43,906 nucleotides of DNA. It comes from Thauera sp. UBA6194. Lineage in GTDB: Bacteria; Pseudomonadota; Gammaproteobacteria; Burkholderiales; Rhodocyclaceae. Below are positions 35,186-43,704 of this stretch, in pieces (position 1 is the stretch's first letter; every line of letters begins with the position of its first letter). Made by a program: the position numbers and the translations under genes. Where the stretch lies: the NCBI GenBank assembly GCA_002422685.1, contig DITC01000018.1, positions 1 through 43,906 on the forward strand. The letters are read 5' to 3'. The notes under the pieces were generated by a model, which saw only the letters and a list, made by a program, of their open reading frames with translations, had not been told where the DNA came from and ran no database searches.

Positions 35186-35200
35186 TAGAATAGCGACCCC
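35186..35200 (+). promoter_or_regulatory. -10 element close to the tsaB start
   Basis: TAGAAT (35186-35191) is followed by nine bases before the ATG at 35201, so the mRNA would start within about 2 nt of the start codon. No ribosome binding site is seen. A short GGCGC-TGA-GCGCC hairpin (35079-35091) lies after the preceding gene. Confidence 0.45.
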
Positions 35201-35893
35201 ATGAAAATCCTCTCCATCGAGACCGCCACCGAGCGTGGCAGCGTGGCCGTGCTGCACGACGGCGAGTTGCTCGCGCGCCGCATTCAAGGCGCAGCGAACC
35301 ACTCCGAAGCCATCCTGCGCGACGTGCGCGCCTTGCTCGCCGAGGCAGGTCTGTCGGCGGGAATGCTCGACGCCGTTGCGTTCGGCGCGGGACCCGGTGC
35401 GTTCACAGGCCTGCGCCTCGCGTGTGGCCTGGCGCAGGGCATTGCGCTGGCAGTGGGGCTGGGGGTGGTGGCGGTCGGCAGCCTGCAGGCGCTTGCGCTG
35501 CAGACGGGTGCGGCGCGCGCCTTCGTGGCCACGGATGCGCGCATGGGCGAGATCTACAGCGCGGCCTTCGAGCTCGACCGCGACGGCGTGCCGACGCAGC
35601 TTGGTGAGGTGCGCTGTTCGGCACCGATCGATGTGGAGCTGCCGCCGGGAGACTGGTTTGCCGCGGGCTCGGCGTTCAAGGTCTGGCCCGAGGTGCTCGA
35701 GCAAGGTTTCATGGGCCGATGGCTCGGCATCGATCCCGAGCTGATGCCGCGCGCCGAAGAGGTTGCGCGCCTGGCTGCGGTCGCGGTTGGGCGCGGCCAG
35801 CTGCTCGCGCCGGAGCACGCGGCGCCGCTCTATGTGCGCGACAAGGTCGCGCTCACCACGGCCGAGCGCCTCGCACGCGGGGGGCGCGCCTGA
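35201..35893 (+). CDS. tsaB: tRNA threonylcarbamoyladenosine biosynthesis protein TsaB
   Basis: TsaB supports TsaD and TsaE in making t6A at position 37 of ANN-decoding tRNAs. The 230-residue protein starts MKILSIETATERGSVAV and contains GAGPGAFTGLRLACGLAQGIA, the family signature, and LPHDDR-like ATDARMGEIYSAAF. It heads tsaB-rimI-udg, with a 1-bp TGATG overlap to rimI. The leaderless-type promoter is described separately. Confidence 0.95.
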   Translation: MKILSIETATERGSVAVLHDGELLARRIQGAANHSEAILRDVRALLAEAGLSAGMLDAVAFGAGPGAFTGLRLACGLAQGIALAVGLGVVAVGSLQALALQTGAARAFVATDARMGEIYSAAFELDRDGVPTQLGEVRCSAPIDVELPPGDWFAAGSAFKVWPEVLEQGFMGRWLGIDPELMPRAEEVARLAAVAVGRGQLLAPEHAAPLYVRDKVALTTAERLARGGRA

Positions 35894-36339
35894 TGCATGA
35901 GGCGCGCTTCGCTGCGCTCACGGCGGCGGATCTGGACTGGGTCGTCACCCAGGAGGCGGCGCTGCAGGCACACCCATGGACGCGTGGCAACTTCGAGGAC
36001 TCGCTCGTCGCTGGTCACGAGGCCTGGGGCATGTGGCTCGGGGAGCAACCCGCAGCCTACGCGATCGTGCTGCGCGTGCTCGACGAGGCGCACCTGCTCA
36101 CCATCGGTGTTACGCCTGCCTTGCAGGGCCAGGGCCTGGGCGGACGTTTTCTGGCCTGGCTGTGCGCGCGCGCGCAGCACGATGGCGTGGCGAGCTTCTA
36201 TCTCGAGGTGCGCCCCTCCAATCGCGCGGCGCTTGCGCTCTATACCCGTGCGGACTTCGTCGAGATCGGTCGCCGGCGCGGCTATTACCCTGCGCAGGAT
36301 GGGCGCGAGGATGCGATCGTGATGAGGCGCGCGCTCTGA
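35893..36339 (+). CDS. rimI: Ribosomal protein bS18 N-acetyltransferase RimI
   Basis: A GNAT-fold acetyltransferase that modifies the N-terminus of S18. The 148-residue protein has AHPWTRGNFEDSLVAGH, LLTIGVTPALQGQGLGGRFLAWL (acetyl-CoA binding, with Q-G-Q-G-L-G) and FYLEVRPSNRAALALYTRADFVEIGRRRGYY, the RimI C-terminal pattern. It starts one base into the tsaB stop and ends one base into the udg gene, a typical tsaB-rimI-udg arrangement. Confidence 0.93.
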   Translation: MHEARFAALTAADLDWVVTQEAALQAHPWTRGNFEDSLVAGHEAWGMWLGEQPAAYAIVLRVLDEAHLLTIGVTPALQGQGLGGRFLAWLCARAQHDGVASFYLEVRPSNRAALALYTRADFVEIGRRRGYYPAQDGREDAIVMRRAL

Positions 36340-37148
36340 TGGCCGCCCGGTCATCGACCTGGTCCGCGGCCGCACTGCGCGAGATGGGGCTGGCGCCGCT
36401 GTGGCGCGTGCGTGGCCGGCAGACCGCCGCAAATGAAAGCTTCGACGCGCTGCAGGCCCCTGCACACCCGGGCGTCGATCGACCCCCCGCGGATGCGAGC
36501 GCGCCTGCGCCGGCCGCTACACCCCGGGCGAGCACCGACGGCACACGCGCCGAGCGCATCGCTGCGCTCGACTGGGACGCGCTGGAGGCCGAGATCCGCG
36601 GCTGCCGCGCCTGCCAGCTGTGCGAGCGGCGCAAGCAGGCCGTGCCCGGCGTGGGCGATCGTTCGGCGCGCTGGATGCTGGTGGGCGAGGCGCCGGGCGC
36701 CGAAGAGGACGAGCGCGGCGAGCCGTTCGTCGGCCAGGCGGGCCGGCTGCTCGACAACATGCTCGCCACGATCGGCCTCGAGCGTGGCCGGGACGTCTAC
36801 ATCGGCAACGCGATCAAGTGCCGCCCGCCGCACAATCGCACCCCCGAGCGCGCCGAGATCGCGGCCTGTCTGCCCTATCTGGAGCGCCAGATCGCGCTCG
36901 TCCAGCCGCACATCCTGATCGCGCTCGGGCGGCCGGCTGCGCAGGCCCTGCTGCAGCGCGAGGTCGCGATTGGCGCCGCGCGCGGAAAGCGCTTCGAGCG
37001 CGGCGGCACCCCGGTGGTCGTCACCTATCACCCGGCCTATCTGCTGCGCAACCCGCACGACAAGGCGAAGGCGTGGGAGGACCTCTGTTTTGCGCGCCGG
37101 CTCATGGGCGAAGGGGACGAAGGGGACGAAGGGGGCGCGGGAGGCTGA
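36339..37148 (+). CDS. Family 4 (Fe-S) uracil-DNA glycosylase
   Basis: Removes uracil from DNA. The 269-residue product has a GEAPGAEEDERGEPFVGQAG catalytic/uracil-binding segment, CRACQLC with the iron-sulphur cysteines, NAIKCRPPHNRTP, and a late VVTYHPAYLLRNP. The first 80 residues are a poorly structured Ala/Pro-rich extension not needed for the fold. The C-terminus ends in GEGDEGDEGGAGG, encoded by a short tandem repeat (GAAGGGGAC, 37110-37127). It starts with a TGATG overlap to rimI. Confidence 0.92.
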   Translation: MAARSSTWSAAALREMGLAPLWRVRGRQTAANESFDALQAPAHPGVDRPPADASAPAPAATPRASTDGTRAERIAALDWDALEAEIRGCRACQLCERRKQAVPGVGDRSARWMLVGEAPGAEEDERGEPFVGQAGRLLDNMLATIGLERGRDVYIGNAIKCRPPHNRTPERAEIAACLPYLERQIALVQPHILIALGRPAAQALLQREVAIGAARGKRFERGGTPVVVTYHPAYLLRNPHDKAKAWEDLCFARRLMGEGDEGDEGGAGG

Positions 37149-37187
37149 GCGCGCTGCGTGCTGCATCCGGCGCGCCCGAGCTGCGGC

Positions 37188-38453
37188 TCAGTGCGTGCGG
37201 TCCTCGAGCAGCGCCACGTCGTCGAAGTCGCGCTGGTTGGCCTCGTGGCGGCGTTTGACGAGCAGCATGCTGGCGGCCACGAAGGCGCCGAAGAGCAGGA
37301 TCACCATGTTGATCGACAGGCCGGACATGATCAGCAGGGCGTAGGTGCCGGTCATCACGAGGATGGACAGGTTCTCGTTGAAGTTCTGTACCGCGATCGA
37401 ATGGCCCGCGCCCATCAGGATGTGGCCGCGGTGCTGCAGCAGCGCGTTCATCGGCACCACGAAAAAGCCCGCGAGTCCGCCGATCACCACCATCAGGGCC
37501 ATCGCGATCCAAGCCTCGGTGACGCCGATCATGGTCATCACCACCAGCCCCATGGCGATGCCGAGCGGGATCACCTGCACTGAACGGCGCAGCGAGATGT
37601 AGCGCGCGGCCAGCACCGAGCCGGTGGCCACTCCGAGCGCGACGACGCCCTGCAGCATCGAGGCTTGCGACAGGTTGAGCCCCAGGTTGTGCTCGGCCCA
37701 CTTGATGACGATGAACTGCAGCGTCGCGCCCGCACCCCAGAACAAGGTCGTCACCGCGAGCGAGATCTGCCCCAGCTTGTCCCGCCACAGCAGGCGCAGG
37801 CAGTGATTGAAGTCGTGGATCAGATACAGCGGGTTGCGCTTGAGCGGTTTGTGGTCGACGCCGGTGTCGGGGATGTAGACGTTGAAGGCCGCGGCGAGCA
37901 GGTAGAGCGTGCCGACCAGCAGCACCGCCGCCGCGAACGGCGTATGAGCGAGCGGGATGCCGAGCGCTGCCAGTCCGGTCGCCACGTCGTCGCGAATCAT
38001 CAGGCCGCCGAGCACGGTGCCGGTGATGATGGCGCCGACCGTCAGCCCCTCGATCCAGCCATTGGCCACCACCAGCAGGCGGTGCGGCAGGTATTCGGTG
38101 AGGATGCCGTACTTCGCCGGCGAGTAGGCCGCGGCGCCCAGACCGATCACCGCGTAGGCGAACAGCGGGTGCGAGCCCAGGAACAGCAGCAGACAGCCAC
38201 CGATCTTGATCGTGTTGCTGATCAGCATCACCCGCCACTTCGGCATGCAGTCGGCAAAGGCGCCGACGAAGGCCGCCAGCAAAACATACGAGAGCGTGAA
38301 GAAGAGCTTGAGCAGCGGCTCGAATTCGGACGGTGCCGCCATGTCCCGGAGCATGGCGATCGCGATGATCAGCAAGGCGTTGTCGGCCAGCGCGGAGAAG
38401 AACTGCGCCGCCATGATGATGTAGAAGCCGTGCGGCATCGGGAGTCTGATCAC
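37188..38453 (-). CDS. lplT: Lysophospholipid transporter LplT
   Basis: An MFS-type flippase that imports lysophospholipids for re-acylation. The 421-residue product begins near AAQFFSALADNALLIIAIAML, typical of LplT, and keeps ADCMPKWRVMLISNTIKIGG, YSPAKYGILTEYLP, VANGWIEGLTVGAIITGTVLGG and a late VPMNALLQHRGH. About 12 transmembrane segments are expected. The start is GTG at 38453; an in-frame ATG at 38438 (MPHGFYIIM) is equally plausible, neither with a clear ribosome binding site. The acyltransferase partner Aas is not here. Convergent with udg, divergent from lysR. Confidence 0.92.
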   Translation of the reverse strand: MIRLPMPHGFYIIMAAQFFSALADNALLIIAIAMLRDMAAPSEFEPLLKLFFTLSYVLLAAFVGAFADCMPKWRVMLISNTIKIGGCLLLFLGSHPLFAYAVIGLGAAAYSPAKYGILTEYLPHRLLVVANGWIEGLTVGAIITGTVLGGLMIRDDVATGLAALGIPLAHTPFAAAVLLVGTLYLLAAAFNVYIPDTGVDHKPLKRNPLYLIHDFNHCLRLLWRDKLGQISLAVTTLFWGAGATLQFIVIKWAEHNLGLNLSQASMLQGVVALGVATGSVLAARYISLRRSVQVIPLGIAMGLVVMTMIGVTEAWIAMALMVVIGGLAGFFVVPMNALLQHRGHILMGAGHSIAVQNFNENLSILVMTGTYALLIMSGLSINMVILLFGAFVAASMLLVKRRHEANQRDFDDVALLEDRTH

Positions 38454-38523
38454 GGGACAGGAGCGCGGTTTATATCACGAACGCTCGTGCGGGGTGATGA
38501 TCTGGCGCAGCGAGGATGCATCG

Positions 38524-38557
38524 CGCCGCAACCCGTCTGCGCAGCCGTGTTGCGGCG
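38524..38557. repeat. Long inverted repeat in the lplT-lysR intergenic region
   Basis: CGCCGCAAC (38524-38532) pairs perfectly with GTTGCGGCG (38549-38557), and inside is CCGT-CTGCGCAG-CCGT with a self-complementary CTGCGCAG core. There is no T-run, and it lies 116 to 150 bp upstream of lysR. It may be a structured leader or a double binding site; function is unknown. Confidence 0.5.
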
Positions 38558-38653
38558 GACAATTCAATGAGGGTTCGCGCGTTTGGGTGGCGGGCGCTCG
38601 GCGGGCTTCACGGCGTTCCCATCGACGCCCGGGTTTGTGCTCTAATTGCCAAA

Positions 38654-38668
38654 ATAAATCATCCTTAT
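38654..38668. promoter_or_regulatory. Candidate LysR-type site before the lysR gene
   Basis: ATAA-N7-TTAT lies just before the lysR ATG at 38676, with ribosome-binding-like bases absent. It is of the T-N11-A type and probably an autoregulatory site. Inferred from position. Confidence 0.4.
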
Positions 38669-38675
38669 CCACACC

Positions 38676-39593
38676 ATGGCAGATCGAAGACTTCAGGTAT
38701 TCCACGCGGTCGCAAAACACGGCTCGTTCACACGCGCCGCCGAGCACCTCCACATGACGCAGCCGGCCGTCACGTTCCAGATCAAGCAGCTCGAGGAGCA
38801 CTTCGACACCCGGCTGCTCGACCGCGGTCACGGCAAGATCACGCTCACCGCCGCGGGCGAGCTCGTGCTCGCCTACGCCGAGCGCATCCTGGGGCTGTCG
38901 GCCGAGCTCGACTCGCGCGTTTCCGAGCTCACCGACGAGCTCGCCGGACAGCTCAAGATCGGCACCAGCACCACGATAGCGGCCTACTGGCTGCCCGAGA
39001 TCCTCGAGGGCTTCAAGCGGCGTTATCCGGGCGTGCTGCCGCGCGTCGTGGTCGGCACCTCGAAGCTGACCGAGGACCGCGTCGCGGCGCGCGACCTCGA
39101 CCTCGGCCTCATCGAGATCGCCACCGAGCAGACCGCCATCGAGCGCCGCAGCGCCGCACACGACGAGCTGCTGGTCATCTGCAGCCCGGAGCATCCGCTC
39201 GCCAAGTTCCGCGAGCTCACGGCCAAGGACCTGGTCGGACACCCCTTCATCGACCGCGATCCGGGTAACGGCATTCGCCAGATTGCGGACGATTTCTTCG
39301 AAGCCGCGGGCATCGCCGGCAGCGAGATCACACTCAGCGCCGAGCTCGGCAGCCTGGCGGCGGTCAAGCAGCTCGCCGCGGCGGGCATGGGCTTTGCGAT
39401 CGCGTCCAGGCGCGCGATCTTGCGCGACGTCGAGGCGGGTCGGCTGGTCGCGATTCCGCTCAAGCCGCGTCTTCACACCCCGCTCGAGGTCATCCTGCCG
39501 CGCGACAAGTTCCGCTCGCGCCTGATCAACGCCTTTGCCGATTTTGCCTGCGAGGAGTTCGCGCGCATCGCCCGCGAGCAGGAAGAGGGCTGA
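38676..39593 (+). CDS. LysR family transcriptional regulator
   Basis: A 305-residue LysR regulator with a classic N-terminal HTH (LQVFHAVAKHGSFTRAAEHLHMTQPAVTFQIKQLEEHFDTRLLDR) and effector domain from about residue 90 (GQLKIGTSTTIAAYWLPEILEGFKRRYP, LVGHPFIDRDPGNGIRQ, GMGFAIASRRAI). The HTH and length recall the CysL/CbbR-like group, but the co-inducer is unknown. It is divergent from lplT; radA follows 4 bp after its stop, probably in the same transcript. Confidence 0.92.
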   Translation: MADRRLQVFHAVAKHGSFTRAAEHLHMTQPAVTFQIKQLEEHFDTRLLDRGHGKITLTAAGELVLAYAERILGLSAELDSRVSELTDELAGQLKIGTSTTIAAYWLPEILEGFKRRYPGVLPRVVVGTSKLTEDRVAARDLDLGLIEIATEQTAIERRSAAHDELLVICSPEHPLAKFRELTAKDLVGHPFIDRDPGNGIRQIADDFFEAAGIAGSEITLSAELGSLAAVKQLAAAGMGFAIASRRAILRDVEAGRLVAIPLKPRLHTPLEVILPRDKFRSRLINAFADFACEEFARIAREQEEG

Positions 39594-39597
39594 GCCC

Positions 39598-41013
39598 TTG
39601 GCGCGCAGCAAGACGGCTTTCGTGTGCACCGAGTGCGGTGCACAGGCGCTGCGCTGGCAGGGTCAGTGTCCTCAGTGCCAGGCCTGGAACACCATGGTCG
39701 AGACGGTGCTCGAGCCGGCTGCGCCGGCTGCGGGCAGCCGCTTTTCCGCGCTCGCGGGCGAGACCAGCCGCCTTCAAGCCCTGTCGGCGCTGGAGCCGCG
39801 TGAAGAGCCGCGCCAGCCCACCGGGCTCGACGAATTCGATCGCGTGCTCGGCGGTGGGCTGGTCGCCGGCGGTGTGGTGCTGATCGGCGGCGACCCGGGG
39901 ATCGGCAAGTCCACGCTCTTGCTTCAGGCACTGTCAAATCTGGCCGCTGGCATCGCCGCGGAGCCGGGCAGCGCACAGCCCGGCAAGCCCGCCGGCGGCG
40001 TCGTGTACGTGAGCGGCGAAGAGTCCGGCGAACAGGTCGCCTTGCGCGCCCAGCGCCTGCAATTGCCCCACACGCCGCTGCAGATGCTGGCCGAGATCAA
40101 CCTCGAGCGCATCCTCCACACCCTGCGCGAGGTGCGCCCGCGCGTGGCGGTGATCGACTCGATCCAGACCGTCTATTCCGAAGCCCTGCAGTCCGCCCCC
40201 GGCTCGGTCGCCCAGGTGCGCGAATGCGCGGCGCAGCTCACCCGCTTTGCCAAGCAGAGCGGCACCAGCCTGATCCTGGTCGGCCACGTCACCAAGGACG
40301 GCACGCTGGCCGGCCCGCGCGTGCTCGAGCACATCGTCGACACGGTGCTGTACTTCGAGGGCGACACGCACTCCAGCTTCCGCCTGGTGCGCGCGTTCAA
40401 GAACCGCTTCGGTGCGGTCAATGAACTGGGCGTGTTCGCCATGACCGAACGCGGTCTGCGCGGCGTCTCCAACCCTTCGGCGATTTTCCTGTCGCAGCAT
40501 TCGCAGCAGGTCGCCGGCAGCTGCGTGCTGATCACCCAGGAAGGCACGCGCCCGCTGCTGGTCGAGATCCAGGCCCTGGTCGACGCCTCGCAAAGCCCCA
40601 ACCCGCGCCGGCTGTCGGTGGGCCTCGAGCAGACCCGACTGGCGATGCTGCTGGCGGTGATGCACCGCCACGCCGGCATCGTGTGCTTCGACCAGGACGT
40701 GTTCGTCAACGCCGTCGGCGGGGTCAAGATCACCGAGCCCGCGGCCGACCTCGCGATCCTGTTCGCGATCGTGTCCTCGCTGCGCGATCGGCCGTTGAAG
40801 CGCGGCCTGGCGGTGTTCGGCGAGGTCGGCCTCGCCGGCGAGATCCGTCCCGCGCCGCGCGGGCAGGAGCGCCTCAAGGAAGCCGCCAAGCTCGGCTTCG
40901 ACACCGCGATCGTGCCGCGCGCGAACGCGCCCAAGCACGCGATCGAGGGGTTGAAGCTGATTCCGGTCGAGCGTGTCGAAGAGGCGCTGGAAGCCTTGCG
41001 TACCATCGATTGA
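39598..41013 (+). CDS. radA: DNA repair protein RadA
   Basis: RadA promotes branch migration at recombination intermediates. The 471-residue protein has an N-terminal zinc finger (FVCTECGAQALRWQGQCPQCQAW), Walker A GGDPGIGKST, the KNRFG motif (FKNRFGAVNELGVF), and a C-terminal Lon-protease-like domain (KITEPAADLAILFAIVSSLRDRPL, GEVGLAGEIRP). The start is TTG at 39598, preceded by GAAGAGG 9 nt upstream, 4 bp after the lysR stop. An upstream ATG frame start at 39535 would overlap lysR without a ribosome binding site. The M61 peptidase gene follows 40 bp later. Confidence 0.94.
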   Translation: MARSKTAFVCTECGAQALRWQGQCPQCQAWNTMVETVLEPAAPAAGSRFSALAGETSRLQALSALEPREEPRQPTGLDEFDRVLGGGLVAGGVVLIGGDPGIGKSTLLLQALSNLAAGIAAEPGSAQPGKPAGGVVYVSGEESGEQVALRAQRLQLPHTPLQMLAEINLERILHTLREVRPRVAVIDSIQTVYSEALQSAPGSVAQVRECAAQLTRFAKQSGTSLILVGHVTKDGTLAGPRVLEHIVDTVLYFEGDTHSSFRLVRAFKNRFGAVNELGVFAMTERGLRGVSNPSAIFLSQHSQQVAGSCVLITQEGTRPLLVEIQALVDASQSPNPRRLSVGLEQTRLAMLLAVMHRHAGIVCFDQDVFVNAVGGVKITEPAADLAILFAIVSSLRDRPLKRGLAVFGEVGLAGEIRPAPRGQERLKEAAKLGFDTAIVPRANAPKHAIEGLKLIPVERVEEALEALRTID

Positions 41014-41053
41014 GCCCTGCCGCGCGGGCGGCAGGCTGTTTTCCCGGATCGTC

Positions 41054-42856
41054 ATGCACACCACGAAACCCGCGGTCGAATACCGCATCCGTCCCTCGAA
41101 CCCAGCGGCGCACCTGTTCGAGGTGATCTGCACGGTGCCCGACCCCGATCCTGCGGGGCAGGTCTTTCGCCTGCCGGCGTGGATACCGGGCAGCTACATG
41201 ATTCGCGAGTTCGCACGCAACATCGTGCGCATCGAGGCCCGGGCCGACGAGCAGCCCTGTGCGCTGGAAAAGCTCGACAAGCACAGCTGGCGCACGGCGC
41301 CGCTGCGTGGGGTGCGCGAGCTGGTGGTGCGCTGCGAGATCTACGCCTGGGACCTGTCGGTGCGCAGCGCGCATCTGGATGGCACGCATGGCTTTTTCAA
41401 TGGCACCAGTGGGTTCCTCGCAGTGGAAGGGCGCACGCAGGCGCCCTGCCTGGTGACGATCGAGCGGCCTGCAGGCGAGCAGTACCGCGACTGGCGCCTG
41501 ATCACCGCGCTTCCGCCGGAAAACGGCGAGCGTAGCGGTGAGGGCGGTTTCGGACGGTTTCGGGCGCCCGACTACGATGCGCTCATCGACCATCCGGTCG
41601 AGATGGGACGCTTTGCGCGCGCGCGCTTCGAGGCCGCCGGGGTGACGCACGAGATCGCGCTCACCGGTCGGCACGACTGCGACTTCGACCGGCTATGCAA
41701 GGACCTGGCGCGCATCTGCAGCTGGCAGATCGAACTCTTCGGTGCGCCGGCGCCGGTGGATTACTACGCTTTTCTGGTCATGGTGGTGGGCGAGGGCTAT
41801 GGCGGCCTGGAGCATCGCGCGTCCACCGCGCTGCTGTGCAGCCGCGCCGATCTGCCGTGGAAGGGCATGCAAGGCCTGCCCGATGGCTACAAGAGCTTTC
41901 TCGGCCTGTGCAGCCACGAGTACTTCCACACCTGGAGCGTCAAGCGCATCAAGCCGGCGGCGTTTACGCCCTACGACCTGTCGTGCGAGAACCACACGCG
42001 CCTGCTGTGGGCCTTCGAGGGCTTCACGTCCTACTACGACGATCTCGCGCTCGTGCGCAGCGGCGTGATCACGGTCGAGGACTATCTGGGCCTGCTCGGC
42101 AAGACGGTGGCCAACGTGATGCGCGGCAGCGGGCGGCTCAAGCAGAGCGTGGCCGAGTCGTCCTTCGACGCCTGGACCAAGTACTACCGCCAGGACGAGA
42201 ACGCGCCCAATGCGATCGTCAGCTACTACACCAAGGGGGCGCTGATCGCGCTCGCGCTCGACCTGCAACTGCGCGCCGGCAGCGCGGGGCGCAAGAGCCT
42301 GGATGACGTCATGCGCCTGCTCTGGCAGCGCCATGGCTGCACCGGCGTGGGCGTGCCCGAGGACGGCATCTTTGCCGCGGTGCGCGAGGTGGGCGGCGAG
42401 ACGCTGGGTGCGCGCCTGGCGCGCTGGCTGCGAAAGGCCGTGTCGGGCTGCGAGGACCTGCCGCTGGCGCGGCTGCTCAAGCCGCTGGGCGTGGTGCTCG
42501 CGGCCGAGGCTTCGAGCACGGCTCCGGCGATGGGGCTGAAACTGGCCGGCGGGCAGGGCGAGGCGCGGGTGGCGAACGTGTACGACGACGGCCCGGCGCA
42601 GGCGGCAGGCGTTGCGGCCGGCGACGTGCTGGTCGCGCTCGACGGCCTGCGCATCGCGCACGCCAAGGCGCTCGAGGACATGCTCGCGCGCAGGCAGGCC
42701 GGCGATGAGCTCACGCTGCATGTTTTTCGTCGTGACGAGCTGATGCGTTTTGTGCTGGTGCTCGATGCACCGCCGCGCGACAAGTATTCGCTCGCGCTCG
42801 CGCCGCGGGCCGGTGCTGCGGTGGTGGCCTTGCGGCGTGGCTGGCTGGGCGGCTGA
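41054..42856 (+). CDS. M61 family peptidase with C-terminal PDZ domain
   Basis: Glycyl-aminopeptidase-type metalloproteases with a PDZ domain. The 600-residue product has the M61 N-terminal region (PAWIPGSYMIREFARNIV), the zinc motif HEYFHTW at 288-294 with the third ligand Glu322 in WAFEGFTSYYDDL, and a PDZ domain near 500-580 (VYDDGPAQAAGVAAGDVLVALDG). No signal peptide is evident, so it probably acts in the cytoplasm. The ATG at 41054 is the first after the radA stop that begins the conserved region. Convergent with the next gene. Confidence 0.93.
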   Translation: MHTTKPAVEYRIRPSNPAAHLFEVICTVPDPDPAGQVFRLPAWIPGSYMIREFARNIVRIEARADEQPCALEKLDKHSWRTAPLRGVRELVVRCEIYAWDLSVRSAHLDGTHGFFNGTSGFLAVEGRTQAPCLVTIERPAGEQYRDWRLITALPPENGERSGEGGFGRFRAPDYDALIDHPVEMGRFARARFEAAGVTHEIALTGRHDCDFDRLCKDLARICSWQIELFGAPAPVDYYAFLVMVVGEGYGGLEHRASTALLCSRADLPWKGMQGLPDGYKSFLGLCSHEYFHTWSVKRIKPAAFTPYDLSCENHTRLLWAFEGFTSYYDDLALVRSGVITVEDYLGLLGKTVANVMRGSGRLKQSVAESSFDAWTKYYRQDENAPNAIVSYYTKGALIALALDLQLRAGSAGRKSLDDVMRLLWQRHGCTGVGVPEDGIFAAVREVGGETLGARLARWLRKAVSGCEDLPLARLLKPLGVVLAAEASSTAPAMGLKLAGGQGEARVANVYDDGPAQAAGVAAGDVLVALDGLRIAHAKALEDMLARRQAGDELTLHVFRRDELMRFVLVLDAPPRDKYSLALAPRAGAAVVALRRGWLGG

Positions 42857-42911
42857 GTGCGCGCGGCTAAACGAAAAGCTTGACGAAAAGTCTGCCGGGC
42901 GGCGCGCCGGA

Positions 42912-43505
42912 TCAGTCGGCCGCGCCCGTGCGCGGCAACAGCTTGCCGCGCCAGTAGCGCCAGGCCAGAAAACCGAACAGCGCAGCCATGATCAGCCAGA
43001 AACCCACGCCCTGCCAGTAGGCGATGGGGTCGGTGGCGAGGAGGTATTCGCGCGGAGGGCGCACGAAGGCGATGCGTCCGGTGACGAGGGCCTGCGCCGC
43101 CTTGCCCACCGAGACCAGCGCCGGCGCGAACCAGACCAGCAGCCCGGAGGCAACGATGAAACGGTCGAGCAGCGGCGAAGGCCGTCTGCGCGGGCCATAC
43201 ACGCTGCTCACGCCGAACCACACTGCGAGCAGGAATCCGATCACCACCGCAAGCGGGCCGACCGCCATCGAGCCTCCGAGCAGGGTGGTGGCGGCGAGAA
43301 AAGCGGGCCCTTCGAGCTTCATGATTTCGGGCCACAGGCGCTCGAGCTGGGAGAAGAGCAGCCAGGATGCGGGCAGGGCGACGAGGCTTACGAGCAGGCC
43401 GAAGGCGGCGCGGCGTCGGTCGCGGTCGCCGGCCGGCAAGGTGGCGGTGGGCGTGTTTGTAGCGCTGACGGGGGACATGGGTTGCAAGGCGGGATTCCGG
43501 GACAT
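42912..43505 (-). CDS. Unknown polytopic membrane protein
   Basis: The 197-residue product has four predicted transmembrane segments (about residues 35-55, 68-100, 115-140 and 165-188), with an N-terminal polar Thr/Arg-rich stretch and a basic C-terminus. I recognise no family. The loop VRPPREYLLATDPIAYWQG is periplasmic or cytoplasmic and has no evident catalytic motif. The ATG at 43505 is used; an alternative ATG at 43478 lacks nine N-terminal residues, and neither has a clear ribosome binding site. The 199-bp gap to the next gene (43506-43704) has no supported feature. Confidence 0.6.
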   Translation of the reverse strand: MSRNPALQPMSPVSATNTPTATLPAGDRDRRRAAFGLLVSLVALPASWLLFSQLERLWPEIMKLEGPAFLAATTLLGGSMAVGPLAVVIGFLLAVWFGVSSVYGPRRRPSPLLDRFIVASGLLVWFAPALVSVGKAAQALVTGRIAFVRPPREYLLATDPIAYWQGVGFWLIMAALFGFLAWRYWRGKLLPRTGAAD

Positions 43506-43704
43506 GGATCGACTGCCGGGGCAGTGTGCCTGGGTTGGTGAAGGCGCGCGCGGGGGGTGCCCCGGCGCTGTTCGATGCAAGCGAGGGCCGCAGTGTACTA
43601 CCTGTGCGTGTTTGCGCCCTGATGGAACGGCAGTGGTTAGACGAAGGAGCGGCGTGCGCGCAAGGGGAGAAGGCGGGCAGCGCGCCCGGAGGGTGAGCGC
43701 GAAT

